From: Okapia johnstoni | Lineage: Eukaryota > Chordata > Mammalia > Artiodactyla > Giraffidae | Length of the DNA: 64,000 bases | NCBI GenBank assembly: GCA_024291935.2 | Contig: JAGTYA010000026.1 | Location: 9,776,001 to 9,840,000 of the forward strand | Direction: 5' to 3' | Shown: positions 42,593 through 54,012 of the stretch, piece after piece | How the letters are laid out: every line of letters begins with the position of its first letter | How positions within the stretch are numbered: position 1 is the stretch's first letter | Notes under the pieces: model-generated | What the model saw: the letters and a program-made list of their open reading frames with translations, nothing else | What the model was told of the DNA's origin: nothing | Databases searched by the model: none | Position numbers and translations under genes: made by a program

Positions 42593-42961
42593 TTGGATGT
42601 GGTCAAACAGGAGATGGAAAGAGTGAACATCGACATTTTAGGAATCAGTGAACCGAAGTGGATCGAACCCCGGTCCCCTGCAATGCAGGAGGATTCTTTA
42701 CCAGCTGAGCCACAAAGGAAGCCCAAGAATACTGGAATGGATAGATTATCCCTTCTCCAGAGGATCTTCCCAACCCAGGAATCGAATTGGGGTCTCCTGC
42801 ATTGCAGGTGGATTCTTTGCCAGCTGAGCTATCAGGGAAGCCCAGAACTAAAGTGGATGGGAATGGGCGAATTTAATTCTGATGACCATTATATCTACTA
42901 TTGTGGGCAAGAATCCCTTAGAAGAAATGGAGTAGCCCTCGTAGTCAACAAAAGAGTCTGA
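42593..42961 (+). pseudogene. BovB endonuclease start with an in-frame SINE insertion (122 codons)
   Basis: Reads MDVVKQEMERVNIDILGISE, then 65 codons of SINE-derived sequence, then KWMGMGEFNSDDHYIYYCGQ and SLRRNGVALVVNKRV before a stop. The duplicated target gives PKW before and LKW after the insert. Insert plus duplication is 195 bp, so the frame is preserved. Fossil fragment; no sign it is used. Confidence 0.85.
42664..42844 (-). repeat. Reverse Bov-tA-type pieces inserted in BovB
   Basis: Two reverse tRNA-type SINE heads in succession (CGAACCCCGGTCCCCTGC to AAAGGAAGCCC, and CAACCCAGGAATCGAATTGG to ATCAGGGAAGCCCA). Flanked by GAACCGAAGTGGAT (42650-42663) and GAACTAAAGTGGAT (42845-42858), a 14-bp target duplication with two differences. 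Confidence 0.88.
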
Positions 42962-45515
42962 AATGCAGTACTGGGTGCAATCTCAAAAATGACAGAATGA
43001 TCTCGGTTCGTTTCCAAGGCAAACCATTCAATATCACAGTAATCCAAGTCTATGCCCCAACCACTAATGCCAAAGAAACTGAAGTTGAACGGTTCTATGA
43101 AGACCTACAAGACCTAACACCAAAGCAGGTCTAACACCATTAACTAGAACTAACACCAAAAACAGATGTCCTTTTCCTCACAGGGGACTGGAATGCAAAA
43201 GTAGGAAGTCAAGAGATACTTGGAATAACAGGCAAGTTTGATCCTGGAGTACAAAATGCAGCACGGCAAAGGCTAACAGAGTTCTGCAAAGAGAATGCAC
43301 TAGTCATAGCAAACACTCTCTTCCAACAACACAAGAGACGACTCAACACATGGAGAGCACCAGATGGTCAATACCGAAATCAGATTGATTATACTCTTTG
43401 CAGCCAAACATGGAGAAGCTCTATACAGTCAGGAAAAGCAAGACCTGGAGCTGACCGTGGCTCAGATCATCAGCTCCTTATTGAAAAATTCAGGGTTAAA
43501 TTGAAAAAAAGTAGGGAAAACCACTAGACCATTCAGGTATGACCTAAATCAAATCTCTTATGACTATACAGTGGAGGTGATGAATAGATTCAAGGGATTA
43601 GATCTGTTAGACAGAATGCCTGAAGAACTATGGATGGAGGTTCATAACTCTGTACAGGAGGTGGTGACCAAAACCATCTCCAAGAAAAAGAAATGCAAGA
43701 AGATGAAGTTGAGGAGTCCTGACAAATAGCTGAGAAGAGAGGCAAAGAGCAAACAGAAAGGGAAAGATATGCCCATCTGAATGCAGAGTTTCAGAAAATA
43801 GCAAGGAAAGATGAGAAAGCCTTCTTATGTGAACAGTTCAAGGAAATACAGGGAAACAGTAGAATTGGAAAGACTAGAGATCTCTTCAGGAAAATTGGAG
43901 ATAGCAAGGGAACATTTCATGCAAAGACATTCACGGTAAAGGACAGAAGCAGAAGAGATTAAGAAGAGGTGGCCAGAATACATAGAACTATACAATAAAG
44001 GTCTTAATGACCCAGATAACCACACTCACCTAGAGCCAGACATCTTGCAGTGTGAGGTCAAATGGGGAAGCATTACCACAAACAAAGCTAGTGGAAGTGA
44101 TGGAATTCCAGGTGTCACCATATCAGCAAATTTGGAAAACTCAGCAGTGGCCATGGGACTGGAAAAGGTCACTTTTCATTCCAATCCCAAAGAAAAGCAA
44201 TGCCAAAAAATGTTCAAATTACCACACAATTGCACTCATCTCACATGCTAGCAAGGTAATCCTCAAAAGCCTTCAAGCTAGGCTTCAACCGTACCTGAAC
44301 TTCCAGATGTACAAGCTGGATTTAGAGAAGGCAGAGGAGTCTGAGATCAAATTGCCAGCATCCCCTGGATCATAGAAAAAGCAAGGGAATCCCAGAAAAA
44401 AAAAACATTTACTTTTGCTTCATTGACTATGCTAAAGCCTTTGACTGTGGATCACAACAAACTATAGAAAATTCTTAAGGAAATGCAAATACCAGACCAC
44501 CTTACCTGTCTCCTGATAAACCTGTAAGCAGGGCAAGAAGCAACACCTTAGAACTGGACATGGAGCAATGGACTGGTTCAAAATTGGGAAAGGAGTATGT
44601 CAAGGCTGTTTATAGTCACCCTGCTTATTTAACTTTTCTGCAGAGGACATCATGTGAAATGCCAGGCTGGATGACTCACAAACTGGAATCAAGAGTGCCA
44701 GGAGAAATATCAACAACCTCAAATTAGCAGATGATACCATTTTAATGGCAGAAAGTGGAGAGGAACTAATGAGCCACTTGATGAAGGTGAAAGAGGAGAG
44801 TGAAAAAGCTGGCTTAAAACTCAGCTTTCAAAAAACTAAGATCATGACATCTGGTCCCATCACTTCATGGCAAACAGAAGGGAAAAAAGTGGAGACAGCG
44901 ACAGATTTTATACTCTTGGGCTCCAAAATCACTGCTGACAGTGACCATAGCCATGAAACTGAAAGACACTTGCTCTTTGAAAAAGCTATGACAAACCTAG
45001 ACAGCATATTAAAAAGTAGAGACATCACGTTGCCAAAAAGATCCATATAGTCAAAGCTATATGGATCTTTTCTCAGTAGTCATGTACAGATGTGAGAGTT
45101 GGACCATAATAAAGAAGGCTGAGTGCTGAAGATTTGATGGTTTCAAATTGGGTGCTGGAGAAGACTCTTGAGAGTTCTTTGTACTGCAAGAAGATCAAAC
45201 CAGTCAATCCTAAAGAAAATCAACCCTGGATATTCATTGGAAGGACTGGTGCTGAAGCTGAAGCTCCAATACTTTCTTTGCATTGCCGCCTGATGCGAAG
45301 AACTGACTCATTGGAAAAGCCCCTGATGCTGGGGAAAATTGAGGGCAAGAGGAGAAGGGGACGACAGAGGATGAGATGGTTGGATGGCATCAATGACTCA
45401 ATGAACATGAGTTTAAGCAAACTCCAGGCGATAGGGAAGCCTGGTGTGCTGCAGTTCATGGGGTAATAAAGTTCAGTTCATGGGGACATGACTTAGTGAC
45501 TGAACAACAACAACG

Positions 45516-45970
45516 AAACAAAAACAATGTTGATCAATAAAAACAAAACCTTCAGTTGATACAGTATGACACCAATTTTCTGAGAAGATTTGAAACACAA
45601 ATCAATACCGTACTAATAAAGGTTGTACAAGTGTAAATACATATATGGGTCTGGAAAACACTATCCTGAGTTTTATTTTTACCTCCAAGAAGGAGGGGAA
45701 ATAGAATTGAGGTTTCGGATAAGCCTGTAGTATTTTAAGTGTTAATCGGACTGGTACAAACGTGAATGTGTTGTATCGTTATATTTTGTTTGCTTTAAAA
45801 TACTATAAAAATTATTGAAAAATTAGTTCTAGCATTTTTAAGGGCTAATCCTCTAGCACCACAATAATTTTTCTGGTGTGAGATCCTGATCTGATTATCC
45901 TGGCTTTGTCATTTTAAAGGCAAGGTACGTGAACTTGTAGAGAAACCAAGGAAGAAAGTCTTTATTTCGC
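45516..45970. other. AT-rich intergenic DNA
   Basis: No repeat or frame recognised. Confidence 0.4.
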
Positions 45971-45976
45971 CCTAAG

Positions 45977-46250
45977 GAGTCATGATAGCTCAGAATCCGC
46001 CTGCAATGAAGTAGACCCCGGTTCGATTCCTGGGTCGGGAAGATCCTCTGGAGAACGGACGGGCTACCCACTCCAGTATTCTTGGGCTTCCCTGGTGGGA
46101 TGGTAAAGAATCTGCCTGAAATGCGGGAGATCTGGGTTCGATCCCTGGGTTGGGAAGATCTCCTAGAGAAGGGAACGGCTATTCTTGCCTGGAGAATTCC
46201 ATGGACTATATAGCCCATATATAGTCTCAAAGAGTCAAACATGACAGAAC
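45977..46250 (+). repeat. Two tandem Bov-tA SINEs (first truncated)
   Basis: First: AGAATCCGCCTGCAATGAAG to CACTCCAGTATTCTTG (45,977-46,084); second begins GGCTTCCCTGGTGGGATGG and runs to GAGTCAAACATGAC (46,085-46,250). Confidence 0.88.
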
Positions 46251-46595
46251 TTTCACAAGAAGTAATGTTGGAGTTTTAGCTTCCTATATGTGATAAACCC
46301 TAAGCACCCGTTTGGGGGCGCCAGAGTTCAGCACAGCTGGCGGATCCCGGGTTCTCCCGGGGGAAGGGAATGGGCTGATTCACACTAGTTACTAATCAAA
46401 CCTCCCCTGGGCTCTTACCTCCTAACTGTCTTGCAATGACAGTAGTATACGCTGTTTTTGACACCCTGGGCTTGATATAGTAAGGGTTTGCGGAGCCCCT
46501 GAAACGCAGCTTATTTTTGATCTAAATACTTAGATCAAAGTATTCTTGATCTTTGATTAAGAACTTTGAGAACTGAGTCAGTTGGCAGTGTTTTT
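46251..46595. other. Unique intergenic DNA with a small GC-rich patch
   Basis: GGATCCCGGGTTCTCCCGGG (46,343-46,362) is GC-rich with an inverted CCCGGG. No gene. Confidence 0.4.
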
Positions 46596-46599
46596 TTCA

Positions 46600-46722
46600 T
46601 TGGGCAGATGGCAAACCACTCCAGTATTCTTGCCTGGAGAATCCCAAGGAGGGAGGAGCCTAGTAGGCTACAGTCCACGGGGTCCCAAAGAATTGGACAC
46701 GACTGAACGACTTCACTTTCTT
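46600..46722 (+). repeat. Bov-A SINE
   Basis: GGCAAACCACTCCAGTATTC, GAGCCTAGTAGGCTACAGTC, TTGGACACGACTGAACGAC. Confidence 0.88.
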
Positions 46723-47089
46723 TCTTTTCTTTCTTATGGACAATTAATCTGACTGAGCCTTGGTCCTTTCTGATGCCCCCAGAATCCTCATGAGCAGGAA
46801 ATGAGGCTGCTTGATAAATGTACTTTTCTCATCTCTTGCAAAATTGTCATATATTAAAAAATAATTTGAAAGAAATAAAGGCTGATCAAGGTTGTTACCC
46901 AAATATTACAACAAAAATTACATTTAGGTAGGTTGATGCCTGGTGAAAATGGAGACTGAATGGCTTAAGGAGGGTCTTCTGAGAAGTCGTGTTAAAATCA
47001 TCCGACCAAGTTAGGAGGAAGCCTTCCCATTAGATAGCAAAAGAAAAGATCACCCGAAAGTCCCCTCCCCTTGGTCCCCTTGACCGCTG

Positions 47090-47285
47090 ATGGAACTGTT
47101 CACATCTGTGATGTACAGTGAAGTAGCCACTAGCCACGTGTGGCTGCAGAGCACTGAACTATCTTTGGAACCAAGAACAAAATTGTACTTTTTATTTAAT
47201 TTTAGTTCTTTTCAATTTCAGTAACCACATGTGGCTACTGAATTGGGCAGTCAATGCGGGTCTAGACATTTTCAAATGTCTATTT
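47090..47285. repeat. hAT-Charlie-type element, second copy
   Basis: GTAGCCACTAGCCACGTGTG near the left and CACATGTGGCTACTGAATTGG on the right; same family as the element at 12.6 kb. Confidence 0.6.
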
Positions 47286-47534
47286 TTGTGCCACTAACAT
47301 ATGCGCTAAAGAAAGTGAGATGCGTGTTCAATTCAAATCGGGGCGCATATACACCTATACTTCCCCTACTGATGTCAGATATACTTATAAATACACACAT
47401 GTTTTCCTTTCCAAAAATGGAATCACACTTAACATATTGCTTTTAATGTTTAAAAAAAGTAATATACAGAGAACATATCCCCATGCCAGAACTTTATATA
47501 ATTTTTAATAGTTGGAACATCCTCTGTTGAGTGG
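47286..47534. other. Unique, AT-rich
   Basis: Nothing recognised. Confidence 0.35.
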
Positions 47535-47880
47535 ATAATAGTGGACAGTTACTATTCTAAGCACACTGGCCACGTTATCTCATGTGACCCTCACCACCTT
47601 GTGAGGTAGATACGACCCCATTTTGCAGATATGTGTGCTCAGTTGCTTAGTCATGTCTGACTCTTTGGGACCCCATGGACTGTAGCCTGCCCGACTCCTC
47701 TATCCATGGAATTTTCCAGGCAAGAATACTGAAATGGGTTGCCATTTCCTTTTCCGAATTTTACAGATGTCTTCTCTGAAATACGTAAAGACGAGCATGT
47801 ACTTTGTGAAACTCAAGCAGAGGCAGTGGGGGAGTCAGGGTTCTAAGGCCCCCAACCAGCTGGGCTGACTTCCCAGCCTG
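47535..47880. repeat. MIR interrupted by a reverse Bov-A
   Basis: MIR flanks (CTAAGCACACTGGCCACGTT, GTGAGGTAGATACGACCCCA at left; GGGGGAGTCAGGGTTCTAAGG at right); reverse Bov-A at 47,632-47,757 (TCAGTTGCTTAGTCATGTCTG, GGAATTTTCCAGGCAAG). Confidence 0.8.
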
Positions 47881-47889
47881 CTCTTGAAT

Positions 47890-48140
47890 CTCCCTGCTTC
47901 AAATAAATTTTTTTAAAACTGACGTATAGTTCATTAACAATGTCATGTTAGTTTCAAGTGTACAGCAAAGTGATTCAGAAAGTTATAGATATATTCTTTT
48001 TCAGATTATAGGTTATTACAAGATATTGAGTATAGTTCCCTGTGCTATACTGTGGGTCTTTATTGTTCACCTAGTTAATATATAGTAGTGTGGATATGTT
48101 AATCCCAAACTCCTAATTTATCTCCCCCACCTAAACTAAT
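47890..48140 (-). repeat. Artiodactyl L1 3'-end fragment, reverse
   Basis: CTGACGTATAGTTCATTAAC, GTTTCAAGTGTACAGCAAAG, CCTGTGCTATACTGTGGGTC. Confidence 0.75.
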
Positions 48141-48900
48141 TCAGCTTAAAATAAGCATTGTTTTCTCCATACCTCTCTCTAATTTCCCCCAAATCTGCTT
48201 TTAGAAAAGTAAAACTCATTACTGTAGATTTATGCCCATTAGTTATTTTATCGACAGCATCCTCTTTGGGACGTTTTCCTCAGAGCTTGATGTGTGACCC
48301 CTAAAGAGACAGATAGCTCTCTGGTTAAGGTTAAGGTCTCTTGGGAAACGAGGCCACTCAGACCCTTCAGCTTCGCCCTTCCCCCTCCCTCTCTGCAGGT
48401 CTCTGCAAGGCATCTGCTTCCTCTGGGGTTTCAGTTGGCAGCATCAGCTCTCTTGTCCTTCAGCCAACCTTTCTGTAACTGATATCCCCCATGGACGAGA
48501 GGGAGCAAAGCTTCAGGTCACTGTCAAAAGGACTGTAACCCTTGCTTCACCCAGAAGTGTGTGCTTGGGGGCAGCAGGGGGAAGGAGTAACAGGGCCTCG
48601 GTTCTAATGAGGGTTGAGGGGAAGTCACTAATCAGCCCTACACCCAGGACTTTTCCTAGGCTCTGCTGAGGTAAAATCAAGAGAAAAATAAAGCATGACA
48701 CCATATGCCTTGTGCCCAGGAGCCCACTGGAAAGGAGGAAATGGGAGCAACCATCAGAGACAGGGGTGCTGACTGCCAAGGAACTCCACGCTCTCTTGCT
48801 TTCCACAGAATCTGATGAATACTCAGATTGTTTAGTGCAGAAAACACACACACCCCAAAGTCCTGGAAGTGGATAGTGGTGATGTTTGCACAACATTGTG
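48141..48900. other. Unique intergenic DNA
   Basis: GC-richer than its surroundings; a 127-codon minus-strand frame (48,513-48,896) has no recognisable domain, splice context or codon bias and is taken as chance. Confidence 0.45.
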
Positions 48901-49232
48901 GCTCTACTTGCTCTTCAGTCTTTAAGTCGTGTCGGACACTTTGCAATCCCATGGACTGCAGCACGCCAGGCTTCCCTGTCCCTCACTATCTCCTGGAGTT
49001 TGCTCAAACTCATGTCCATTGACTCAGTGAGGTTATCCAACCATCTCACCCTCTGCCACCCTCTTCTCCTCCTGCCTTCAGTCTTTCCCAGCATCAGGAT
49101 ATTTTCCATTGAGTCGATTCTGTATCAGGTGGCCAAAGTATTGGAGTTTCAGCTTCAGCATCAGTCCTTCCAATGAATATTCAGGGTTGATTTTCTTTAG
49201 GATTGACTAGTTTGATCTCCTTGCTGTCCGAG
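48901..49232 (-). repeat. BovB 3' fragment, reverse
   Basis: TTTAAGTCGTGTCGGACACT, CATGGACTGCAGCACGCCAG, CAAACTCATGTCCATTGACTC, TCAGTCCTTCCAATGAATAT. Confidence 0.92.
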
Positions 49233-49489
49233 GCTATACTTAATGCCACTTAATTGTACATGAAGTGGTTCAAGTGGTAAATTTTACATTATGTGGGTTT
49301 GATCACAGCTAAAAAGAAAAATAAAAACCAGAAGCTCAGTTACTTGTATCTAAAACCTATTAGCCATTCCTTTTATTCTTCTTTGAGTGTGCTGACTTTT
49401 TTTATCTTGAAATATAATTGGCATATAACAATTAGCTTCAGCTGTGCCTTGCAAAATGATCACCAGGGCACGTCTAAGATCTATTGTTT

Positions 49490-50180
49490 ATTTTAATTTT
49501 TGTATTGAAGTATCATTGATTTACAATGTTGCGTTAGTTTCAGATGTACGGTATAGTGGTTCAGTTATACATATATATGTATCTATTCTTTTCTTAGATT
49601 CTTTTCCCTTACAGATTGTTACATAAAGTTCCTTATGCTATACAGTAGGTCCTTGTTAATTATCTATCCTATATATGGCGTTATATATGTGTTAATCCCA
49701 TATTCCTACTTTATCCCTCCCTCTCTTTTCCCTTTGGCAACCATAAGTTTGTTTTCTATGTCTGTTGGTCTATTTCTGTTTTGTAAATAAGTTCATTTGT
49801 GTCATTTTTTAAGACAATACACTTAAACAGTTATATATAATATTTGTCTTTCTTGGTCTATCTTACTTCATTTAGCATGATAACCTCCAGGTCCATCCAT
49901 GTTGCTGCGAATGGCACTATTTCATTATTTTTTATGGCTGAGTAATATTCCACTGTATATATGCACCACATCATTTTGTTTTTAAATTTTTTAATTTAGT
50001 TTTTGGCTACGCCTCTTAGTTTGCAGGGTCTTAGTTCTCCGACCAGGGATCGAACCCAGCCCCCCTGCAGTGGAAGCGTGGAGTCCTAACCACTGGACCC
50101 TCAGAGAAGTCCCGGTACCACATCTTCTTTATCCACTCATCTGTGGAGGGACATTTAGGTTGCTTCCATGTCTTGGCTAC
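49490..50180 (-). repeat. L1 3' end, reverse, with an inserted CHR SINE
   Basis: L1: GTATTGAAGTATCATTGATT, GCTATACAGTAGGTCCTTG, CCTTTGGCAACCATAAGTTTG, GGCTGAGTAATATTCCACTG. The reverse CHR SINE lies at about 49,985-50,114 (GGGATCGAACCCAGCCCCCC, GGACCCTCAGAGAAGTCC); the L1 then resumes (ACCACATCTTCTTTATCC). Confidence 0.8.
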
Positions 50181-50289
50181 TAAAATCCATTCTTGATTTT
50201 CTCCTTTACTTACCCCAACTGACCAACCTATCAGGAAGTCTTGCACCTCCAGGAGACTTCCAGAATTTGTCCTCTCTGTCTTTGCATCC

Positions 50290-51325
50290 ACACTTGGTCC
50301 AGGCTACCATCCACACCTTCGATTGTGACAGCAGTAATCTCCTAATTCCAAACTCATCCCCCTGATGGACTCTTGCCCTCCTGCAGCCCATTGTCTCCTC
50401 AGCACCCAGATCATAACTTAGCTCATAGTGTTCACCTTGCTCAAACCAAATGGCTTACGCCTGGCTCTTAGGATAAAAGCCAAGCTCCCTACCTGGTCTC
50501 TGGGGTTCACGCCATCTGTCACAATCAGCCTCTCTTGTCCCATCTCTGACCACTTCCTCTGGCTTACCAGGTCCTAGCCTCTTTCTTTCTGCTCCTTGAA
50601 TGTGCTAATCTTGCTCCCACATCAGGGCTTTGCTCCTGCTGTTTTCTCTGCCTAGTTTCCGCGTGCTGGTTCCTTCCTGGCACCCAGACCTCAGCTTCCT
50701 GTCACCTCCGCAGAAAGGCCTTTCCCTTCTGAGTCTAAACTAGCGGCCGAGCCCCTCTGTCACGTATCCCTGGTACATTTTCCTGAAGAGCCCTTATTGT
50801 TTCCTAATATGCTTTTTATTCTTTTTTGAAAAACAAACTATTTGTTTGATAAACACAAATTATGTCTATGTCTCAGAAACACTTAAAAAAAAATATTTAT
50901 CTATTTATTGTTCTGGCTGCACTGGGTCTTTGTTGCTGTGCAGACTTTCTCTAGTTGCATCATGCAGGGGCTACTCTCTAGTATCGCTGCACGGGCTTCT
51001 CATTGCGGTGGCTTCTCTTGTTGAGGAGCACAGGCTCTAGGGCATGTGGGCTTCAGTAGCTGTGGTGCATGGGGTTAGTTGCTCCATGGCATGTGGGCTA
51101 TTCCTGGATCAGGGATCGAACCCGTGTCCCCTGCCTTGGCAGGTAGATTCTTAACTGCTGAAACACCAGAGAAGTCCTTTTCTTGTTTATTTGTCTAATT
51201 ATGTATGGTCATGTCCTCCCCCTAGAATGGAAACTCAACGAAGAGCAGGAACCTGCAGGGCTGGGTCTTCATTATCTAGAATGGAGCCTGGCCTGTCGCA
51301 GGTGCACAATATGTACTACCAAGTC
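50290..51325. repeat. L2 3' region interrupted by a CHR-type SINE
   Basis: L2-like blocks 50,290-50,815 (GGATAAAAGCCAAGCTCCCT, CTCCTTGAATGTGCTAATCTTG) and 51,190-51,320 (AGAATGGAAACTCAACGAAG, GGAGCCTGGCCTGTCGCAGG). The reverse CHR SINE at 50,885-51,177 (CTGGCTGCACTGGGTCTTTG to CACCAGAGAAGTCC) sits between. Confidence 0.7.
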
Positions 51326-51369
51326 AGCGAAAAATGAAAGTGTGTTTCCCTAACATGGGGACTATCGCT

Positions 51370-52375
51370 TGTATTGGGTTGAATGGTGGTGCTCAAAAAG
51401 ATATATCCACGCCCCAGAACCTGTGAATGTGCCCATATTTGGAAAAATGGCAGTAGGGAGATGTGGATAAATTCAGAGTTTGGGATTAAAATGTACAGAT
51501 TACTATATATAAAACAGATAACTGGATGATGCAGGGAACCCAAAGCTGGTGCTCTGTGACAACCTAGAGGGGCAGGAGGTTTGTTTAAGAGGGAGAGGAC
51601 ATGTGTATCCCTGTGGCTGATTTATGTAGATATATGACAGAAACCATCACAATATTGTAAAGTAATTATCCTCAAATTAAAAATCAAATTAAAAAAATAG
51701 ATAACCAACAAGGTCCTACTGCCCAGCACAGGGAACTATACCAGATATCTTGTATTAACCTTTAAGGGAAGAGAATGTAAATAAAGCAAGTGTGTATATC
51801 TGACCTGGAGGAGGAAATGGCAGCCCACTCCAGTATTCTTGCCTCGAGAATCCCATGGACAGAGAAGCCTGGTGGGCTACAGTCCATGGGGTCACAAAGA
51901 GTCAGCTACGACTAGGCAACTAACACACACACACATGTATATCTGAATAACTTTGCTGTACACCTGGAGCTAACACAAGATTGTTAATCAACTATATTGC
52001 AATAAATATTAAAAAAAAAAACCCACGGTCTTTGCAGATATAATTAAGTTGAGGATCTTATGATGAGATCATCCCAGATCCCAGCTGAACCTTAGATTCA
52101 AGGACAAGTGTCCTCAGAAGGCATGGAGGAGATGGCCACGTGCAGACAGAGGCAGAGATTGGAGTGATGGTGACACAAACCAGATTGCCTGGAGCCACCA
52201 AAACCTGAAAGATGTAGGGAAGGATCCTCCCATGTAGAGCCTTCGGAGGGAACACGGCCCCACCAACACCTTGATTTCAGACTTCTGGCCTCCAAAACTG
52301 TCAGAGAAGACATTTCTTGTTGCTTGAAGCCACCCAGTTTGTGGTGACTTGTTACAGCTGCCCTAGGACACTAAT
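51370..52375 (+). repeat. MaLR LTR (MLT1-like) split by an L1 piece carrying a Bov-tA
   Basis: LTR left part 51,370-51,447 (GTATTGGGTTGAATGGTGG, CCCCAGAACCTGTGAATGTG); right part 52,025-52,375 (CTTTGCAGATATAATTAAGTT, CACCTTGATTTCAGACTTCT, TGCTTGAAGCCACCCAGTTTG). Between them are L1 3' sequence (51,475-52,015) and, inside that, a Bov-tA body (51,800-51,925). Confidence 0.75.
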
Positions 52376-52680
52376 CTTCTGAACTCTTCTGGCAAAAATT
52401 AACTGTGTGTTCCCTTTGATATTAAATTAACCACAAATAACAGTATGCAATTCTCTCCCACGTGCATGTCCTTTTTCTACCCCTTGATAACTGAGGGAAG
52501 GATACTATGGTTCTGCTTCTTGGCATCTCCCACAACAGTTTGCAGAGCGTGAGGGTCAGAGTGGGCACTTGGCAAGTCGGTATTGATTGAACAGTAGGGA
52601 ATATTGATGCACTCCCTCTCAGATCGAGGTTACAAGGCAAAGACTCTGGCATCATCAGGGGTCCAGGGAACTTTGCTGCC
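52376..52680. other. Unique intergenic DNA
   Basis: Nothing recognised. Confidence 0.35.
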
Positions 52681-52682
52681 TG

Positions 52683-53347
52683 TTGCCATCAGTTCATGGC
52701 AAATAGATGGGAAAACAATGGAAACAGTGACAGACTTTATTTTGGGGGGCTCTAAAATCACTGCAGATGGTGACTTCAGCCATGAAATGAAAAGACGCTT
52801 GCTCTTTGGAAGAAAAGCTATGCTTCTTGGAAGAAAACCAAGACAGCATATTGAAAAGCAGAGACATTACTTTGCAAACAAAGGTTTGTCTAGTCAAAGC
52901 TATGGTTTTCCCAGTAGTCATGCATGGACATGAGAGCTGGATTATGAAGAAAGCTGAGTGCCAAAGGATTGATGCTTTTGAACTGCGGTGTTGGAGAAGA
53001 CTCTTGAGAGTCCCTTGGACTGCAAGGAGATCAAACCAGTCAATCCTAAAGGAAATCAGTCCTGAATATTCATTGGAAGGACTGATGTTGAAGCTGAAGC
53101 TCCAATACTTTGGTCACCTGATGCGAAGAACTGACTGATTTGAAAAGACCTTGATGCTGGAAAAGATTGAAGACAGGAGGAGAAGGGGACAACAAAGGAT
53201 GAGGTGGCTGGATGGCATCACCGACTCAATGAACATGAGTTTGAGCAAGCTCCAGGGGTTGGTGATGGACAAGGAAGCCTGGCGTGCTGCAGTCCATGGA
53301 GTTGAAAAGAGTCGGACATGACTGAGTGACTGAACTGAACTGAACTG
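52683..53347 (+). mobile_element. BovB 3' fragment, about 665 bp
   Basis: Starts inside RT (TCATGGCAAATAGATGGGAA) and runs through the C-terminal region (VCLVKAMVFPVVMHGHESW with frameshifts) to GACTGAACTGAACTGAACTG. 5' truncated and broken; a 45-bp stretch near 52,810-52,845 (GGAAGAAAAGCTATGCTTCT) is locally duplicated. Confidence 0.92.
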
Positions 53348-53429
53348 AAGCCTTGAGTTGGAAGCAGTTTGGGTATAATTTTGGCTTTGTCTACACTGAT
53401 CTGCCATCTCTCAGACTCAGCCTTTACAA

Positions 53430-53800
53430 CATAGGGAATACAGCCAATATTTTGTAATAACTGTAAATGGAATATAACCTTTAAAATTGCAAATCACTGT
53501 ATGGTACACCTGTTACTTGTGTAATATCAACTATCATTGATATTACATAAACTATCATTCTTGTTCAGTCTCTAAATTGCATCTCTTTGCAACTCTGTGG
53601 ACTGTAGCCTGCCAGGATCCGCTGTCCATGGGATTTCCCAGACAAGAATACTGGAGTGTGTTGCCATTTCCTTCTCCAGGGGATCTTCCCAGACCAGGGA
53701 TCAAACCCATGTCTTCTGCATTGGCAGGTGGATTCTTTACCACTGAGCCACCAGGGAAACACACGTCAACTATACTTCAACTAAAAAAAATACCAGCAGC
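53430..53800 (+). repeat. L1 3' end interrupted by a reverse Bov-tA
   Basis: L1: TTTGTAATAACTGTAAATGGAA and GTCAACTATACTTCAACTAAA. Reverse Bov-tA at 53,567-53,760 (ATTGCATCTCTTTGCAACTC, GAGCCACCAGGGAAACACAC). The stretch ATATCAACTATCATTGATAT before it forms an inverted repeat. Confidence 0.82.
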
Positions 53801-53889
53801 TTATAACTCCAGTTACCTCAGTCCCCCTGAGCCTGACTACTATGGAAGATGTGTTCTCTGCCTGGAACTTGTAGGCTTGTAACTGAGCT

Positions 53890-54012
53890 CCGTGCTTCCC
53901 TGGTGGTCCAGCAGCTAAGATTCCATTCTCCTGATGCAGGACACCTGTGAGCCACCACTAAGACCTAGCACAGCCAGATACATAAATAAATAAATATATT
54001 TTTAAAAAAGTG
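53890..54012 (+). repeat. CHR-type SINE fragment
   Basis: GCTTCCCTGGTGGTCCAGCAG, CATTCTCCTGATGCAGGACA, ending in AAATAAATAAATAT. Confidence 0.8.

Larger units (their letters stand above)
42250..45515 (+). mobile_element. BovB (RTE) LINE, near full length, degenerate
   Basis: About 3.27 kb from the BovB 5' region (GGCCTAGTCAGGGTCTGACA) to its 3' end (TGACTGAACAACAACAACG). It encodes, in several frames, an APE-type endonuclease (42,593-43,500: NIDILGISE, then MGMGEFNSDDHYIYYCGQES, GDWNAKVGSQEI, QIDYTLCSQTW) and a reverse transcriptase (about 43,560-45,050), where L-ADDTILMAESGEEL keeps both Asp of the catalytic pair. Stops and frameshifts break it throughout; a 181-bp SINE piece interrupts the endonuclease. 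It is a fossil. Confidence 0.93.

Noticed and set aside
48513..48896. 127-codon minus-strand frame
   Set aside because: No domain, no neighbouring exons, ends in a SINE-flanking region; looks like chance openness.
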